A DNA stretch of 64,000 nt, from the NCBI RefSeq assembly GCF_021654455.1, contig NZ_AP024276.1, positions 868,001 through 932,000 on the forward strand, read 5' to 3'. The notes beneath the pieces were generated by a model. It made no database searches, was not told the DNA's origin, and worked only from the letters and a program-made list of their open reading frames with translations. The translations under genes were made by a program, and so were the position numbers. Numbering within the stretch: position 1 is the stretch's first letter; every line of letters begins with the position of its first letter. Shown piece after piece: positions 29,001 through 37,638 of this stretch. The DNA comes from Streptococcus parasuis. Its GTDB lineage: Bacteria; Bacillota; Bacilli; Lactobacillales; Streptococcaceae.

Positions 29001-32000
29001 TGCTAATGGTCAAGTGACGACTTATACCTATGACAAACATTATCGTACAACAGCCATTACTTATCCTGATGGAAGCAGTATTCGTAAGGCTTATGACGAT
29101 GATAACCGCTTAGTGAGTGAGACCAATGAATTGGGTCAAACGACTAGCTACACTCACGATAGTCAAGGAAATATTCTCACGGAAACTCGTTTTGACGGAG
29201 CGGTCAAAACCTCTACTTATGACCAAAACAACCATCTCCTTTCCGTAACAGATTTTGCAGGACAGACTACTAGCCATACTTATGATGCGAAAGGAAACCT
29301 TCTTTCTACAAGTTTGGCAGACGGTACTAGCATTACCCACACAGTTGATGAGCAAGGACGCATTCTTTCAACCACCGATGCTCTAGGAAACACAGTCCAG
29401 CTATCCTATGATGGGGCTAATTTGGTCAAAGTGACCAATGCAGCTGGTGGAGTGACCACTCTTACCTATAACGCTCATAATCAAGTCACCTCCATCACCA
29501 ACCCTCGTGGTGGTGTGACAACGATGACCTATGATGCCGAAGGTCGTAAACTAAGTGAAAAAGATGCGGATGGTGTCGGTACAAGTCAGACATTTGACCC
29601 AGCAGGGCAAGTGATTGCAGTGACCGAAGGAAATGGGAATACTAGCAGCTTTACTTACGATGCCTTTGGACGCAAGATTGCGGCAAGTAACGGTGAAGGT
29701 GGTCAGTATAACTACGAGTATGATGGTGTTGGAAACCTCCTTCGTTTGACAGATGCCGAAGGCCGTACGACGAGCTATAGTTATGATAGCAGGGGTCGTC
29801 TTCTGACAGAGACGGATGCTGCTGGACAAAAGGTGCATTACAAACGTGACGCAATTGGTCGTGTCTTGGAACGGACCAATGAAGCTGGTCAGACAACATC
29901 ATATACCTATGATGAGACAGTCAACCAAATCGCAAGCATTACAGATGCTTTAGGGCAGGTGACCAGCTATAGCTATGACAAGGCAGGGAATGTGACTCAA
30001 GTCACCTATCCAATTGGTACGAGTACGACCAGCACTTACGATGCTTTAGGTCGTCGTCTCAGCTACCAAGACCAAGCAGGCCGCACGGTTAGCTATACAT
30101 ACGATGCGCTAGGAAATAAACTGACCGAAAGCCTGGATGAACGTACGACCAGCTATAGCTACGATGTACTTGGTAATGTGACCAAGGTCATCTATCCAGA
30201 TAAGACGAGCGTTTCCTACCGATATGATAGCATGGGAAATGTTCTCGAGCAGACAGATGCCAAGGGCATATCCACTCAGTATGACTATACTGCCGCTGGT
30301 CGTTTGAGCAGTACGACAAATGCTCTCGGTCAAATAACCACGATGACCTATGATGCGAACGGAAATCAAATCAGCTTGACCGATGCGGCAGGAAATACTG
30401 CCAGCACACGCTATACAGGGCAAAACCAAGTTGGTCAAGTCACCGATGCACTTGGTCATACAACTCACTTTAGCTACAACCAAATGGAGCAACTTCGTGA
30501 GGAAATTGATGCTCTAGGTGGAAAAACAAGCTATCAGTATAATGAACTTGGCTACCTGACCCAAGTGACCAATCCAAATGGTCATGCAACTCAGCTGAGC
30601 TATACCCCAACGGCTCAGGTTAAAGAAGTTATCCAGGCAGATGGCAGTAGTATTGTCAATGAATACGATGCTCTTGATCGCCTCATTAAGGAGACGCAGT
30701 CTAGCGGTCTCATTACTGAGTATAGCTATGATGCTGCCAATCGTCTGATAGCTGCGAAGGATAATCAATCTCTAAATGAAAGTTACACCTATGACGCTGC
30801 AGGCAATCGCCTGACGACAACCAACAGCCTTGGTCAGACCACAAGCATGACCTATGACAGCTACAATCAGTTGACCAAGGTCACTTATGCAGATGGAAGT
30901 AGTGAAAGCTACACCTATGATTTATCAGGTAATCTAGCGACTAAGACGGATGTAGAAGGATATGAGACTAGCTACCATTATGATGAAAATGGAAATTTAC
31001 AGAAGAAGGTAGACCATCTTGGACGTGAAACCAGCTACAGTTATGACCAACTCAACCGTGTCGTGACAGAAACGGACCCTGAGGGGCATGAGACCAACTA
31101 TGAGTACGATGTATTGGGGAATGTCGCAAGTGTCACAGATGCCAACGGACACCAATCTACCTACGGATATGATGCTAATGAACGCCTGGTTCTATACAAA
31201 GATCCAAAGGGACAGGAAACCGTCCTGAAATACGACCCACTCGGTCGCTTACTGGAGACAGTGGCTCCTACAGGTGCCAGCCAGACCTACACTTACGACG
31301 CAGTGGGCAATCGTCTGTCTGAAACAACAGGCGAGGGAAATACCACTAGCTATACCTACGATAGTCTCAACCGTCTGCTTAGCCTAACCAAGCCAACTGG
31401 CGGTAAGACAAGCTATACCTATGACCAAACTGGTAGTCTCTCGACAGAGACAGACCCGAGTGGGGATGTGACAAGCTATGTCAATGACCTCTACGGTCGT
31501 GCGACTAGTCGAACTCTTCCAAATCAGGCGACTTTCAGCTATAGTTATGACGCTCTTGGTCGTCTGGAGAAACAGACGGCGCCACAAGGCTTGTCCAAGA
31601 CCTATACCTACGATGTAGCTGGTAATCTTATCAAGGAAGTAGACCAGTCGGATCGAGGGACTAGCTACAGCTACGATGTTGCCGGTCGTCTCTTGACGGA
31701 GAAGAATGCTCTGGATCTAGAAAAGACCTATGCCTACGATGAGATGGGCAATCTGACCAGCATCACCAGTCCGAGCGGTGCTAAGACCAATCTGTCCTAT
31801 ACGAAGCTGGATCAGCTTAAAACGATCACCAGTCCGACAGGTCGTGAGACAGAGCTGAGCTATGATCCTGTAGGGCAAGTGACCAAGCGAGTCATCAATG
31901 GTAAGCGGGAGACAACCTATGCCTATGACCCAAATGGCAACCTCCTAGAGGAAGTCAACCCACTTGGTCAGGTGACCAAGCGAACCTACGATGCAGGCAA

Positions 32001-35000
32001 TCGTCTGACAGCCGAGACCAATACCGCAGGTCAGACCAGTCTCTATAGTTATGACAAGGATAACCGCCTAACCAAGGTGTCCAGTCCTACAGGCGCAAGC
32101 AGTAGCCTCACCTATGATGGCAATGGCAATCTAACCAGTGTTCTCTCAGGAAGCAAGCGCCTTTCCAGCTACACCTACGACCAAGAAGACCAACTACTGA
32201 CCGCCACCAAGGGAAGTGGTGATGAAGCATCAACCAGCAGCTACACCTATGATAGTGTGGGCAATCTCACCTCCATCACCAATGGCAATGGTCAGGTGAC
32301 GAAGTATAGCTATGACCAGCTAGGAAATGTCATCGAAAAGATGAATGCGCTGGGAGACAGCGAGACCTACACCTACGATGTCAATAACCAACTCTCCAAG
32401 ATTACTAAGGCTGATGGTCAGACCATTAGCTACGACTACAACAAGCTGGACCAACTGCTGACCAAGAAGACTTCTACCGAGTCAGAAGGTCAGGTCCTCT
32501 ACAGCTATGATGCGGATGGTCGCAGAGTGGCGATGAGTGACTTGACGGGTCAGACCCGCTACGCTTATAATGAAGAGGGTGAATTGACCGGTGTTCGTCA
32601 GGGTGATGGCAGTCTGATTACCTACACCTACGACGACTATGGCAATCTCACCAAGATGGTCTATCCAGATGGTAGCGAGGTAGCCTATAGCTATGACGAG
32701 CTCGATCGCCTGACCAAGGTGACCGACCGTGACGGCAAGGTGACCACCTACGCCTATGATAAGGCTGGTGACATGACCAAGATTGAGCGTGGAGATGGCA
32801 CGACAAGTGCTCTGACCTACGACGCAGCCCATCGTGTGACAGAGATTGTTCATCGTGACAAGAAAGGCAAGCTGATTTCCAGCTATGCCTACGAGTACGA
32901 CGATGGCAACTACATCGCCAAGGAGACCATCACGCAGAATGGGGAAACTCTGGTCCAAACTTACACCTACGATAGTCTAGGTCAAATCGTCCAGATGACC
33001 GTTTCAAGTAAGGATGGCAAGGAACTAAGTCAGTTTAGCTACACCTATGACCATGCAGGAAACAAGCTGACCAGCACGGAGACGGTGGATGGTAAGGAAA
33101 GCAAGACAGAGTTTAGCTATGATGCCGAGAATCGCCTGCTTGAAATGAAGTCTGGCGACAAGACCATCACCTACACCTATGATAAGAATGGCAACCGCAC
33201 ATCGTCTGGTGCTGGTGATGCCAAGCTGGACTATATCTATGACACGGAAAATCGCTTACTTGCGGTCAAGGATAAGGAAGGCCTGCTTTTCGCTGCCCTC
33301 TATGATGGGGATGATAACCGTGTCTTCACTGCCAGCAGGACCCAAGCGACCAACACCTACCAGCTCTTCAAACGCAAGCCAGCGGATAAGAAGCGCAAAT
33401 CTCCGTATACTGCACCAGATGGCGAAGCCAACAGTCTCTTCTGGTATGGGTTCACGCAGAATGTCGTCCAGTTCTTCTCGAGCTTCACGACCAGTGAGGG
33501 CTATGACTGGATTGAAACCTTCGATACCGTCTCAACTGCCTATCATCAGAAGGTAGCCAAGGACCGAGCGACGGAAGAAGGGCTTGTGGTCAATCCGCCG
33601 AGCGAGGACAACCTACCGGGTGAAGACGAGGTGCTCTACAGGAGTCAAGTGCAGGATGTCCTCATCCCTTACACGACCAAGGAAGATACCTACAACTATT
33701 ACGAAACCCGAAACTATGTCAACGATGTCAATCAGCAGCACACCCAAGTCCTGCAAACCTATGACGACCAGCTCCAGAAACAGGAGACCTATGTCTATGG
33801 CAATGGCAGAGCTACCTATACTAACGAGAGCACTGGCGACAGCTATCACTATCTGACCAGCCAGTCTGGCTCTGTGACAGGTCTGACTCAGAATGGCAAT
33901 TCTGTTGCATCTAGCTCTTACAATCTCTACGGAGCGACCAAACAGACCACAGATACCACAGGCAATCCATTTGCCTACAATGGCGAAGCACGGGATGTGA
34001 CAGGTTTGGACTACCTCCGTGCACGATACTATGACAACCAAGCAGGCACCTTCCTGACGGCTGACAGCTACCAAGGTAGTCAAACAGACCCGATCAGTCA
34101 AAATCTCTATGCCTATGTGCAGAACAACCCAGCCAACTATACCGATCCGAGCGGGCATATCTGGAAGGCTTTGACAAATGCATATAATACTGCTAAAAAA
34201 GCAGTGTCCAAGGTCAATAACGCCGCTAAGAAAGTAGTTGTCGATACCTATAATACTGTCAAAAAAGCAGTGGTAAACACCTATAACACCATTAAGAGCG
34301 CAGTCGGTCACGCAGTCAACTGGGCTGGCAATGCGGTAAGGCAGACTACTAATTGGATTGGGCAGCAATGGAATAATTTCCAAACCTCGGCTTACCAAGC
34401 GGGTAGAAGTATATATAACAGCGCTAGTCAATATGTCTCTCACCAATACCAGCAAGCAAAGCAAACCGTTTCAAATGCATGGGAACAGGCTAAAGCAATG
34501 GGGCAATCTGTTTATAACTGGGGAGTATCTAAGTCGAGAGAGGCAATGAATATTGCACGTAGTTGGACGAAATCATTGGAAGAAACTTTCCGACATAGTT
34601 GTGAAACTGCAAGCTTTGCGAATGGCGGAACTACTGTATATGCTAGTGAGATAGATTTTACGAGTGTAAAAAATACAGCTCAAGATCTCCGTCTTCAGAG
34701 TGAGATAGAAGATGCAAAAAACAGCAAGCTTTCCGATATAGAAAAGTCTGACTTGATTGTAAAAGCATACGAAGATTATCTCTACAATAAAAATAAAGAG
34801 GCGTTTGATGAATATTGGAGTGCTAGGAAAGGATACAAACAATGGAAACCTGAAAATGGAAACTATGCTGACACTGTGGAGAGACGACTTGGAAGAAAAC
34901 TACAAAATTCAGGTATTAATATGAAAGAGCTCATGCAGGAAATGGGCGATGAAATCCTATCTGCCAACTCTAATGCTAGCTATATTCCATTCGTGGCGGG

Positions 35001-35400
35001 AAGTAAAGTATCGGCAAGTATTCAAGATAATTACCAGTTTTATAATTTAGTTAATACTGGACAGCCCTTGGATTTAAAGAGCAGGGCTTATCAATCCGAT
35101 GGAGATAAAGGATATTCAATATGGAGTAGAGATTGGGGGGATGGAGTCAAGGATGATTATGCAGGAAATTATCTATATGGCTATGTTGGAAAAGGTTATC
35201 TAAATTCTTCGGATACTTATCTAAAAATTTCAGCAGGCGCTGCACAAGAAATGTCAGATATTAAAAAAATGGGACTTTTTGCAGCGGACTGGAAAGCATT
35301 TAAGAGTTTTATAACGGGTAATTATTTTGATAATTCTGGAGACTCGAAGATGATACAAGATGGAATAGATGATTATAAACTTAAAGGAGGTAGCGAATAG
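26011..35400 (+). CDS. Giant secreted RHS/YD-repeat wall-associated protein with C-terminal polymorphic toxin domain
   Basis: 3129 residues. In order: signal peptide (1-26, cut near VYA-QE); an acidic Ser/Thr/Gln-rich stretch; a DNRLRE/CBM-like beta domain (~330-525); a LysM-like domain (~650-700); a DUF6531 module (~730-810: GFEPINLNTGNFYLER); several dozen YD repeats (TSYTYD-type, ~860-2430); the RHS core (YLRARYYDNQAGTFLTAD to NYTDPSG, ~2650-2717); and a variable ~410-residue tip. The tip has an amphipathic helical stretch and ends in a domain I recognise as polymorphic toxin type 44 (FYNLVNTGQPLDLKSR; DDYAGNYLYGYVGKGY; ISAGAAQEM, ~3000-3090). No LPxTG motif is visible. The architecture is that of WapA-like contact-dependent toxins, where YD repeats form a shell around the tip. 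ATG 26011 has AGGA; an ATG nine bases earlier is badly placed. Confidence 0.92.
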   Translation: MKKRRKIVSWLMLSTILLANSPLVYAQEIQEIVETSQSQAYYEEAVEEARETTVGGDNANTTNASNSDQTTAASATDGGDAIQQPKITEEGQNPEEAALRAQYGEPVLESGQEQLYKVDETRFVTYIGSQAKTYIDHEGREVPIDLDLYSYHADGTHYYLPKESPVDVVLPAKVTETTPIDVISQEDKISLYPLDKTYEHATVEDNAILYNNVDGATDVQYTVQSNGVKEEIVLSKWEEKNRFTYVLEAGNYDVSLETNQILVRQKGKKEILFVLNAPLMVDAAGETSQDIKLELVEKDGHYNITVVAGKEWLSDKTRHYPVRIDPTITVPRENILDSVTSTVHGQYQGISYGYVGYITVELMGLAGVPYVKDFGRSRMYFKVNYDFKQNIPSEAKIDSATLNLYEYTAPGNQGTQFGAYRLTEDFDINSVTWNSSANLGREIAGEGAISTKKVGMHNFDIRDAVNGWVQGIYPNYGLVVAATDEGADGGAFYTTEATASNAGQIGFTPEKAPSITINWSVPDPVDINYAIGDTTINLRTMVKTDKSGKLQFQGVFADGLTSPAAQVGYQLSDPAKNYTGQSTASFSYKYPDTASFISAFEKGTTQYKDKLSNWQTLVPFTEPELNTLYTIDAESQKDGQTSGKKSSDSFIIYKVTQYDTLPKIASYYGVPLKQIAFDNRIQDMLLVKNNTLFIRNPSKNANKPYNPPALTDKVKADVDMLLMGRGLHCEFGFEPINLNTGNFYLERTDVSISDLGGDFAIVRNYNSKAAGINSLFGRGWSFAFNEQLSLDDEGNINYIRTDGSILTFIKEGDTYKAPEGYDLSLTVKEIETKKADFGNGEEDYAVKEYHITDSNQQEKIFNFHGLLTSQTDEKGNKTSLSYNEQAQLTKITSPTGLVYGVTQNDSGYIGAIQLPNGLTLAYDYDEAGNLISYTDAAGAKTRYDYDEQGRMIAWYDANGTKIIENVYDEQHRVIQQTDGTGAVSTLSYSDGQTVTTDANGQVTTYTYDKHYRTTAITYPDGSSIRKAYDDDNRLVSETNELGQTTSYTHDSQGNILTETRFDGAVKTSTYDQNNHLLSVTDFAGQTTSHTYDAKGNLLSTSLADGTSITHTVDEQGRILSTTDALGNTVQLSYDGANLVKVTNAAGGVTTLTYNAHNQVTSITNPRGGVTTMTYDAEGRKLSEKDADGVGTSQTFDPAGQVIAVTEGNGNTSSFTYDAFGRKIAASNGEGGQYNYEYDGVGNLLRLTDAEGRTTSYSYDSRGRLLTETDAAGQKVHYKRDAIGRVLERTNEAGQTTSYTYDETVNQIASITDALGQVTSYSYDKAGNVTQVTYPIGTSTTSTYDALGRRLSYQDQAGRTVSYTYDALGNKLTESLDERTTSYSYDVLGNVTKVIYPDKTSVSYRYDSMGNVLEQTDAKGISTQYDYTAAGRLSSTTNALGQITTMTYDANGNQISLTDAAGNTASTRYTGQNQVGQVTDALGHTTHFSYNQMEQLREEIDALGGKTSYQYNELGYLTQVTNPNGHATQLSYTPTAQVKEVIQADGSSIVNEYDALDRLIKETQSSGLITEYSYDAANRLIAAKDNQSLNESYTYDAAGNRLTTTNSLGQTTSMTYDSYNQLTKVTYADGSSESYTYDLSGNLATKTDVEGYETSYHYDENGNLQKKVDHLGRETSYSYDQLNRVVTETDPEGHETNYEYDVLGNVASVTDANGHQSTYGYDANERLVLYKDPKGQETVLKYDPLGRLLETVAPTGASQTYTYDAVGNRLSETTGEGNTTSYTYDSLNRLLSLTKPTGGKTSYTYDQTGSLSTETDPSGDVTSYVNDLYGRATSRTLPNQATFSYSYDALGRLEKQTAPQGLSKTYTYDVAGNLIKEVDQSDRGTSYSYDVAGRLLTEKNALDLEKTYAYDEMGNLTSITSPSGAKTNLSYTKLDQLKTITSPTGRETELSYDPVGQVTKRVINGKRETTYAYDPNGNLLEEVNPLGQVTKRTYDAGNRLTAETNTAGQTSLYSYDKDNRLTKVSSPTGASSSLTYDGNGNLTSVLSGSKRLSSYTYDQEDQLLTATKGSGDEASTSSYTYDSVGNLTSITNGNGQVTKYSYDQLGNVIEKMNALGDSETYTYDVNNQLSKITKADGQTISYDYNKLDQLLTKKTSTESEGQVLYSYDADGRRVAMSDLTGQTRYAYNEEGELTGVRQGDGSLITYTYDDYGNLTKMVYPDGSEVAYSYDELDRLTKVTDRDGKVTTYAYDKAGDMTKIERGDGTTSALTYDAAHRVTEIVHRDKKGKLISSYAYEYDDGNYIAKETITQNGETLVQTYTYDSLGQIVQMTVSSKDGKELSQFSYTYDHAGNKLTSTETVDGKESKTEFSYDAENRLLEMKSGDKTITYTYDKNGNRTSSGAGDAKLDYIYDTENRLLAVKDKEGLLFAALYDGDDNRVFTASRTQATNTYQLFKRKPADKKRKSPYTAPDGEANSLFWYGFTQNVVQFFSSFTTSEGYDWIETFDTVSTAYHQKVAKDRATEEGLVVNPPSEDNLPGEDEVLYRSQVQDVLIPYTTKEDTYNYYETRNYVNDVNQQHTQVLQTYDDQLQKQETYVYGNGRATYTNESTGDSYHYLTSQSGSVTGLTQNGNSVASSSYNLYGATKQTTDTTGNPFAYNGEARDVTGLDYLRARYYDNQAGTFLTADSYQGSQTDPISQNLYAYVQNNPANYTDPSGHIWKALTNAYNTAKKAVSKVNNAAKKVVVDTYNTVKKAVVNTYNTIKSAVGHAVNWAGNAVRQTTNWIGQQWNNFQTSAYQAGRSIYNSASQYVSHQYQQAKQTVSNAWEQAKAMGQSVYNWGVSKSREAMNIARSWTKSLEETFRHSCETASFANGGTTVYASEIDFTSVKNTAQDLRLQSEIEDAKNSKLSDIEKSDLIVKAYEDYLYNKNKEAFDEYWSARKGYKQWKPENGNYADTVERRLGRKLQNSGINMKELMQEMGDEILSANSNASYIPFVAGSKVSASIQDNYQFYNLVNTGQPLDLKSRAYQSDGDKGYSIWSRDWGDGVKDDYAGNYLYGYVGKGYLNSSDTYLKISAGAAQEMSDIKKMGLFAADWKAFKSFITGNYFDNSGDSKMIQDGIDDYKLKGGSE

Positions 35401-35402
35401 AA

Positions 35403-35888
35403 ATGAAAAATAACTCGTTTTTTAAGTGGTGTTTTTTGTCTATTTTAATAGTATTTCTGATATTTTTGTACATTCAGATGAACAGTACAACCTATATTTT
35501 ACAACCTAATTCAGAAAGAAAAGTGATAATTAAGGGAAATTCAGAGAGTTTAGATTCTGTCATTAGTGTTACTATAACAAGTAAGACTGATGATGGGAAG
35601 ATTAAGTTAATATGTGGAGATAGTTGGGTTGACACTAAAGAGGATGTTCACTATAACATTATTACTTCTCAAATCGAAAAATGGAACTATGATTCATCTT
35701 CAGGAAAGAGAACGGTAATGATTTTACAAAATCCACTAAATGGTATTAAAGTGGATGAAGAAGGTATAAGCATAAATACTCCAAAAGATATTACATTTAG
35801 TTTTCAATCAAAAAAAGACTTTACTGTAAGAATCAAGAATTTATCAGATAAGAATGTATCAGTCGAAGTTAATGTAGTATATAGGTGA
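35403..35888 (+). CDS. Membrane-anchored small protein, cassette 1 (paralogue of the 36833 gene)
   Basis: 161 residues: one N-terminal hydrophobic helix (CFLSILIVFLIFLYI) and a short, probably beta-rich extracellular part. It begins two bases after the RHS stop, with AAAGGAGG inside the RHS end, so translation is coupled. It shares with the product of 36833-37336 the pattern IKGN-x2-LD, DGKI/NGKI, I-x-KW and SPKDFS-like KDFTV plus V-x-N-V-x-Y ends. I do not recognise the family. Position suggests an immunity or accessory protein for the RHS toxin. Confidence 0.65.
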   Translation: MKNNSFFKWCFLSILIVFLIFLYIQMNSTTYILQPNSERKVIIKGNSESLDSVISVTITSKTDDGKIKLICGDSWVDTKEDVHYNIITSQIEKWNYDSSSGKRTVMILQNPLNGIKVDEEGISINTPKDITFSFQSKKDFTVRIKNLSDKNVSVEVNVVYR

Positions 35889-35963
35889 AAGAAATTCTTT
35901 GACCATATTTCAGCACTTGACCTTGAAAAGTTTGTAGCAAACTTGGAAGAAGTAACTGCTTAA
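35889..35963 (+). pseudogene. Possible C-terminal gene scrap
   Basis: After the stop of the preceding gene the same frame continues as KKFFDHISALDLEKFVANLE and ends at TAA 35961-35963. The composition is protein-like but there is no start or ribosome site, so it may be the tail of a displaced cassette gene. Confidence 0.35.
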
Positions 35964-36010
35964 ACATCCGAAATCATCTTCATATTGAAATTAGAGGAGG
36001 GGGCGAAGTG

Positions 36011-36598
36011 ATGAAACATATAATTAAAGTTCTAATCCTTGTTCTAGCTATTGTCGTAGTTTATCTAACATATAATTACTATCAATTTCGTAATCCAATA
36101 GATGAAATTATCTATTCAGAGATGACAAGTATAAAAGTTATTCCGATAAAATCGTATAGTCAGCTTATAAAAAGTGATACCAGTTATGATTTTTCTGATA
36201 ATACAGGATTTGTGACTCTACACTATAAATTGCGCGAGTTACTCAAACCAGAAGAAACAGTAACAGTGTATATGGACGATACAAAAGGTTTCATTTTCTC
36301 GTACCAGCATGACTTCAAAAATGGTAGGAAATTACAGATAAATTATATATATGATGGCGTTGAGAATGTCACACAGTCTATTGTTGTAATTGAGAATGAC
36401 GGTAGCGAAAAAAAGACTCGAGAAGAGATATTAGACTTGTTGAGAGATGATGACCTTGATAGTACATGGCTTAGTAGACAATCAACCTATGTCTGGAAGA
36501 CATTGTTGCTGTCGGTTTGGTTTGAAAAAGGTAGCCACCGATATTCCTTTGATAATATAGGGAACATTCAGATTATCAAATCAAATATCCTTGGGTGA
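36011..36598 (+). CDS. TipC-like putative immunity protein, cassette 1
   Basis: 195 residues with an N-terminal membrane anchor (IIKVLILVLAIVVVYLTY) followed by N-P-I-D-E-I-I-Y-S-E and a soluble domain ending in TWLSRQSTYVW...VWFEKGSHRYSFDNIGNIQII. This ending closely matches the product of 37639-38364. The layout, with a membrane anchor and an extracellular domain, resembles the TipC family that protects against the TelC lipid II phosphatase of S. intermedius. The assignment comes from pattern memory and from its place after a type-44 toxin tip, not from a search. GGAGGGGG precedes ATG 36011. Confidence 0.6.
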   Translation: MKHIIKVLILVLAIVVVYLTYNYYQFRNPIDEIIYSEMTSIKVIPIKSYSQLIKSDTSYDFSDNTGFVTLHYKLRELLKPEETVTVYMDDTKGFIFSYQHDFKNGRKLQINYIYDGVENVTQSIVVIENDGSEKKTREEILDLLRDDDLDSTWLSRQSTYVWKTLLLSVWFEKGSHRYSFDNIGNIQIIKSNILG

Positions 36599-36619
36599 GG
36601 AAACCCTAGTTTGTCGTTT

Positions 36620-36708
36620 TAGCTACGATACTATCGCTCTGTCAAATATCTCTATACTCATGTAACGATTTACCTTGAGTTCTTTGAAGTGTTGAAGAAA
36701 TATCAGTA
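36620..36708 (+). pseudogene. Possible degenerate gene fragment
   Basis: Broken frames encode RFSYDTIALSNISILM-stop and, shifted, TIYLEFFEVLKKYQ-stop. RFSYD is reminiscent of an RHS repeat end. No start or ribosome site is seen. It could be a relic of an exchanged toxin/immunity cassette. Confidence 0.3.
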
Positions 36709-36740
36709 AGGCAGATAAAATTTTCCTATTTGTAATCTCT

Positions 36741-36831
36741 GAAATCATCTAGACTTTTTCTAGGTGATTTCTTTTTTTGTGTTAAAATAAATGTGTAGAC
36801 CTTTGATAACAAAATATCAGGTGGAAACTGT
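36741..36831 (+). repeat. 91-bp direct repeat, copy 1 (terminator plus promoter/RBS module)
   Basis: It is ~85% identical to 37496-37586. It starts with a terminator hairpin (GAAATCATCTAGA with CTAGGTGATTTC, then T's), continues with an A/T-rich -10-like TTAAAATAAAT and ends in the ribosome site AGGTGG used by the gene at 36833. Confidence 0.8.
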
Positions 36832-36832
36832 A

Positions 36833-37336
36833 ATGAATTTAATAAAAAATAAGAAGAACTACTTTCTGTGTGTTCTTGCAATCTTTCTAGTACTATTTAT
36901 TACTATTACTTGCTCAAGAGTTTTTTCAAATAATGTGTATTATTTAGATGCAGGAGGGAGAATTGAATTAAATATTAAGGGAAACTATGATAATCTTGAT
37001 GCATATATGACGTTTGAGATTGCTAGTGAGTCGAAAAATGGAAAGATACGACTATCAGGTAGAAATATTTTGGCAGATATAGACTCCAATATTATTTATA
37101 ATATTGAAAAACAGCAAATTGAAAAATGGATAGATACAGATAACGACGGGGTATCAGAATTAACTATTTTACCAAATGATACTTCGCAAAGTATATATAT
37201 AGATTCAAAAGGACTTGTTATAAAGCTACCGAATCAATATCGTTTTTCAATAAATTCTCCTAAAGATTTTTCAATTGTAGTTGAGAATATATCAAATACT
37301 TCAGTATCGTTTTTTAAAAATGTAAAATATAACTAG
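36833..37336 (+). CDS. Membrane-anchored small protein, cassette 2 (paralogue of the 35403 gene)
   Basis: 167 residues with one N-terminal hydrophobic helix (YFLCVLAIFLVLFITITC) and a compact extracellular part that aligns with the 35403 gene (NIKGNYDNLDAY; NGKIRLSG; QIEKW; SPKDFSIVVENIS). ATG 36833 is chosen because AGGTGG lies eight bases upstream within the direct repeat; an in-frame ATG at 36791 falls inside that repeat. Function unknown. A Cys at the end of the hydrophobic helix is not in a clear lipobox. Confidence 0.65.
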   Translation: MNLIKNKKNYFLCVLAIFLVLFITITCSRVFSNNVYYLDAGGRIELNIKGNYDNLDAYMTFEIASESKNGKIRLSGRNILADIDSNIIYNIEKQQIEKWIDTDNDGVSELTILPNDTSQSIYIDSKGLVIKLPNQYRFSINSPKDFSIVVENISNTSVSFFKNVKYN

Positions 37337-37638
37337 TAGGTTAGGTTGTTGCGGATACCTACGATGCCTTCCTGTTTTACAATATACAATAATTATTTTA
37401 CAGATTAAGTACTTATTGGCTTATGCTAAAGTATTGGTGAGGGGCAGTCGGATTAGTTTTAACATTTGAAACGCTATCAATAATTTTATCGACTTGAAAT
37501 CATCTAGACTTTTCTAGGTGATTTCTTTTTGGTATGGTAGAATAAATTTGTAAATTTTTGATAACAAAATATCAGGTGGAAACTGTTAAGTCGCTCATCA
37601 ATTTATTCAAGATTTGAGCCAATGATGTGGAGGTATAT
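37337..37638. other. Intergenic stretch with the second copy of the direct repeat
   Basis: About 300 bases between cassette genes. The only recognisable content is the repeat at 37496-37586. No supported gene lies between 37337 and 37495, and the segment may be decayed coding sequence. Confidence 0.5.
37496..37586 (+). repeat. 91-bp direct repeat, copy 2
   Basis: It matches copy 1 at 36741-36831, including the terminator hairpin, the A/T-rich segment and AGGTGG. Here no gene starts at the ribosome site; the next gene uses its own GGAGG 43 bases later. Confidence 0.8.

Noticed and set aside
28590-33310. Regularly spaced similar units resembling a repeat array or CRISPR
   Set aside because: The period is set by ~20-residue YD protein repeats in one intact frame; there are no constant repeats with unique spacers and no cas genes.
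28477-34464. Many long open frames antisense to the RHS gene, for example 33613-34464 and 32482-32958 on the minus strand
   Set aside because: They mirror the repetitive YD codons on the other strand, have no ribosome sites, and their translations are low-complexity shadows of the repeat.
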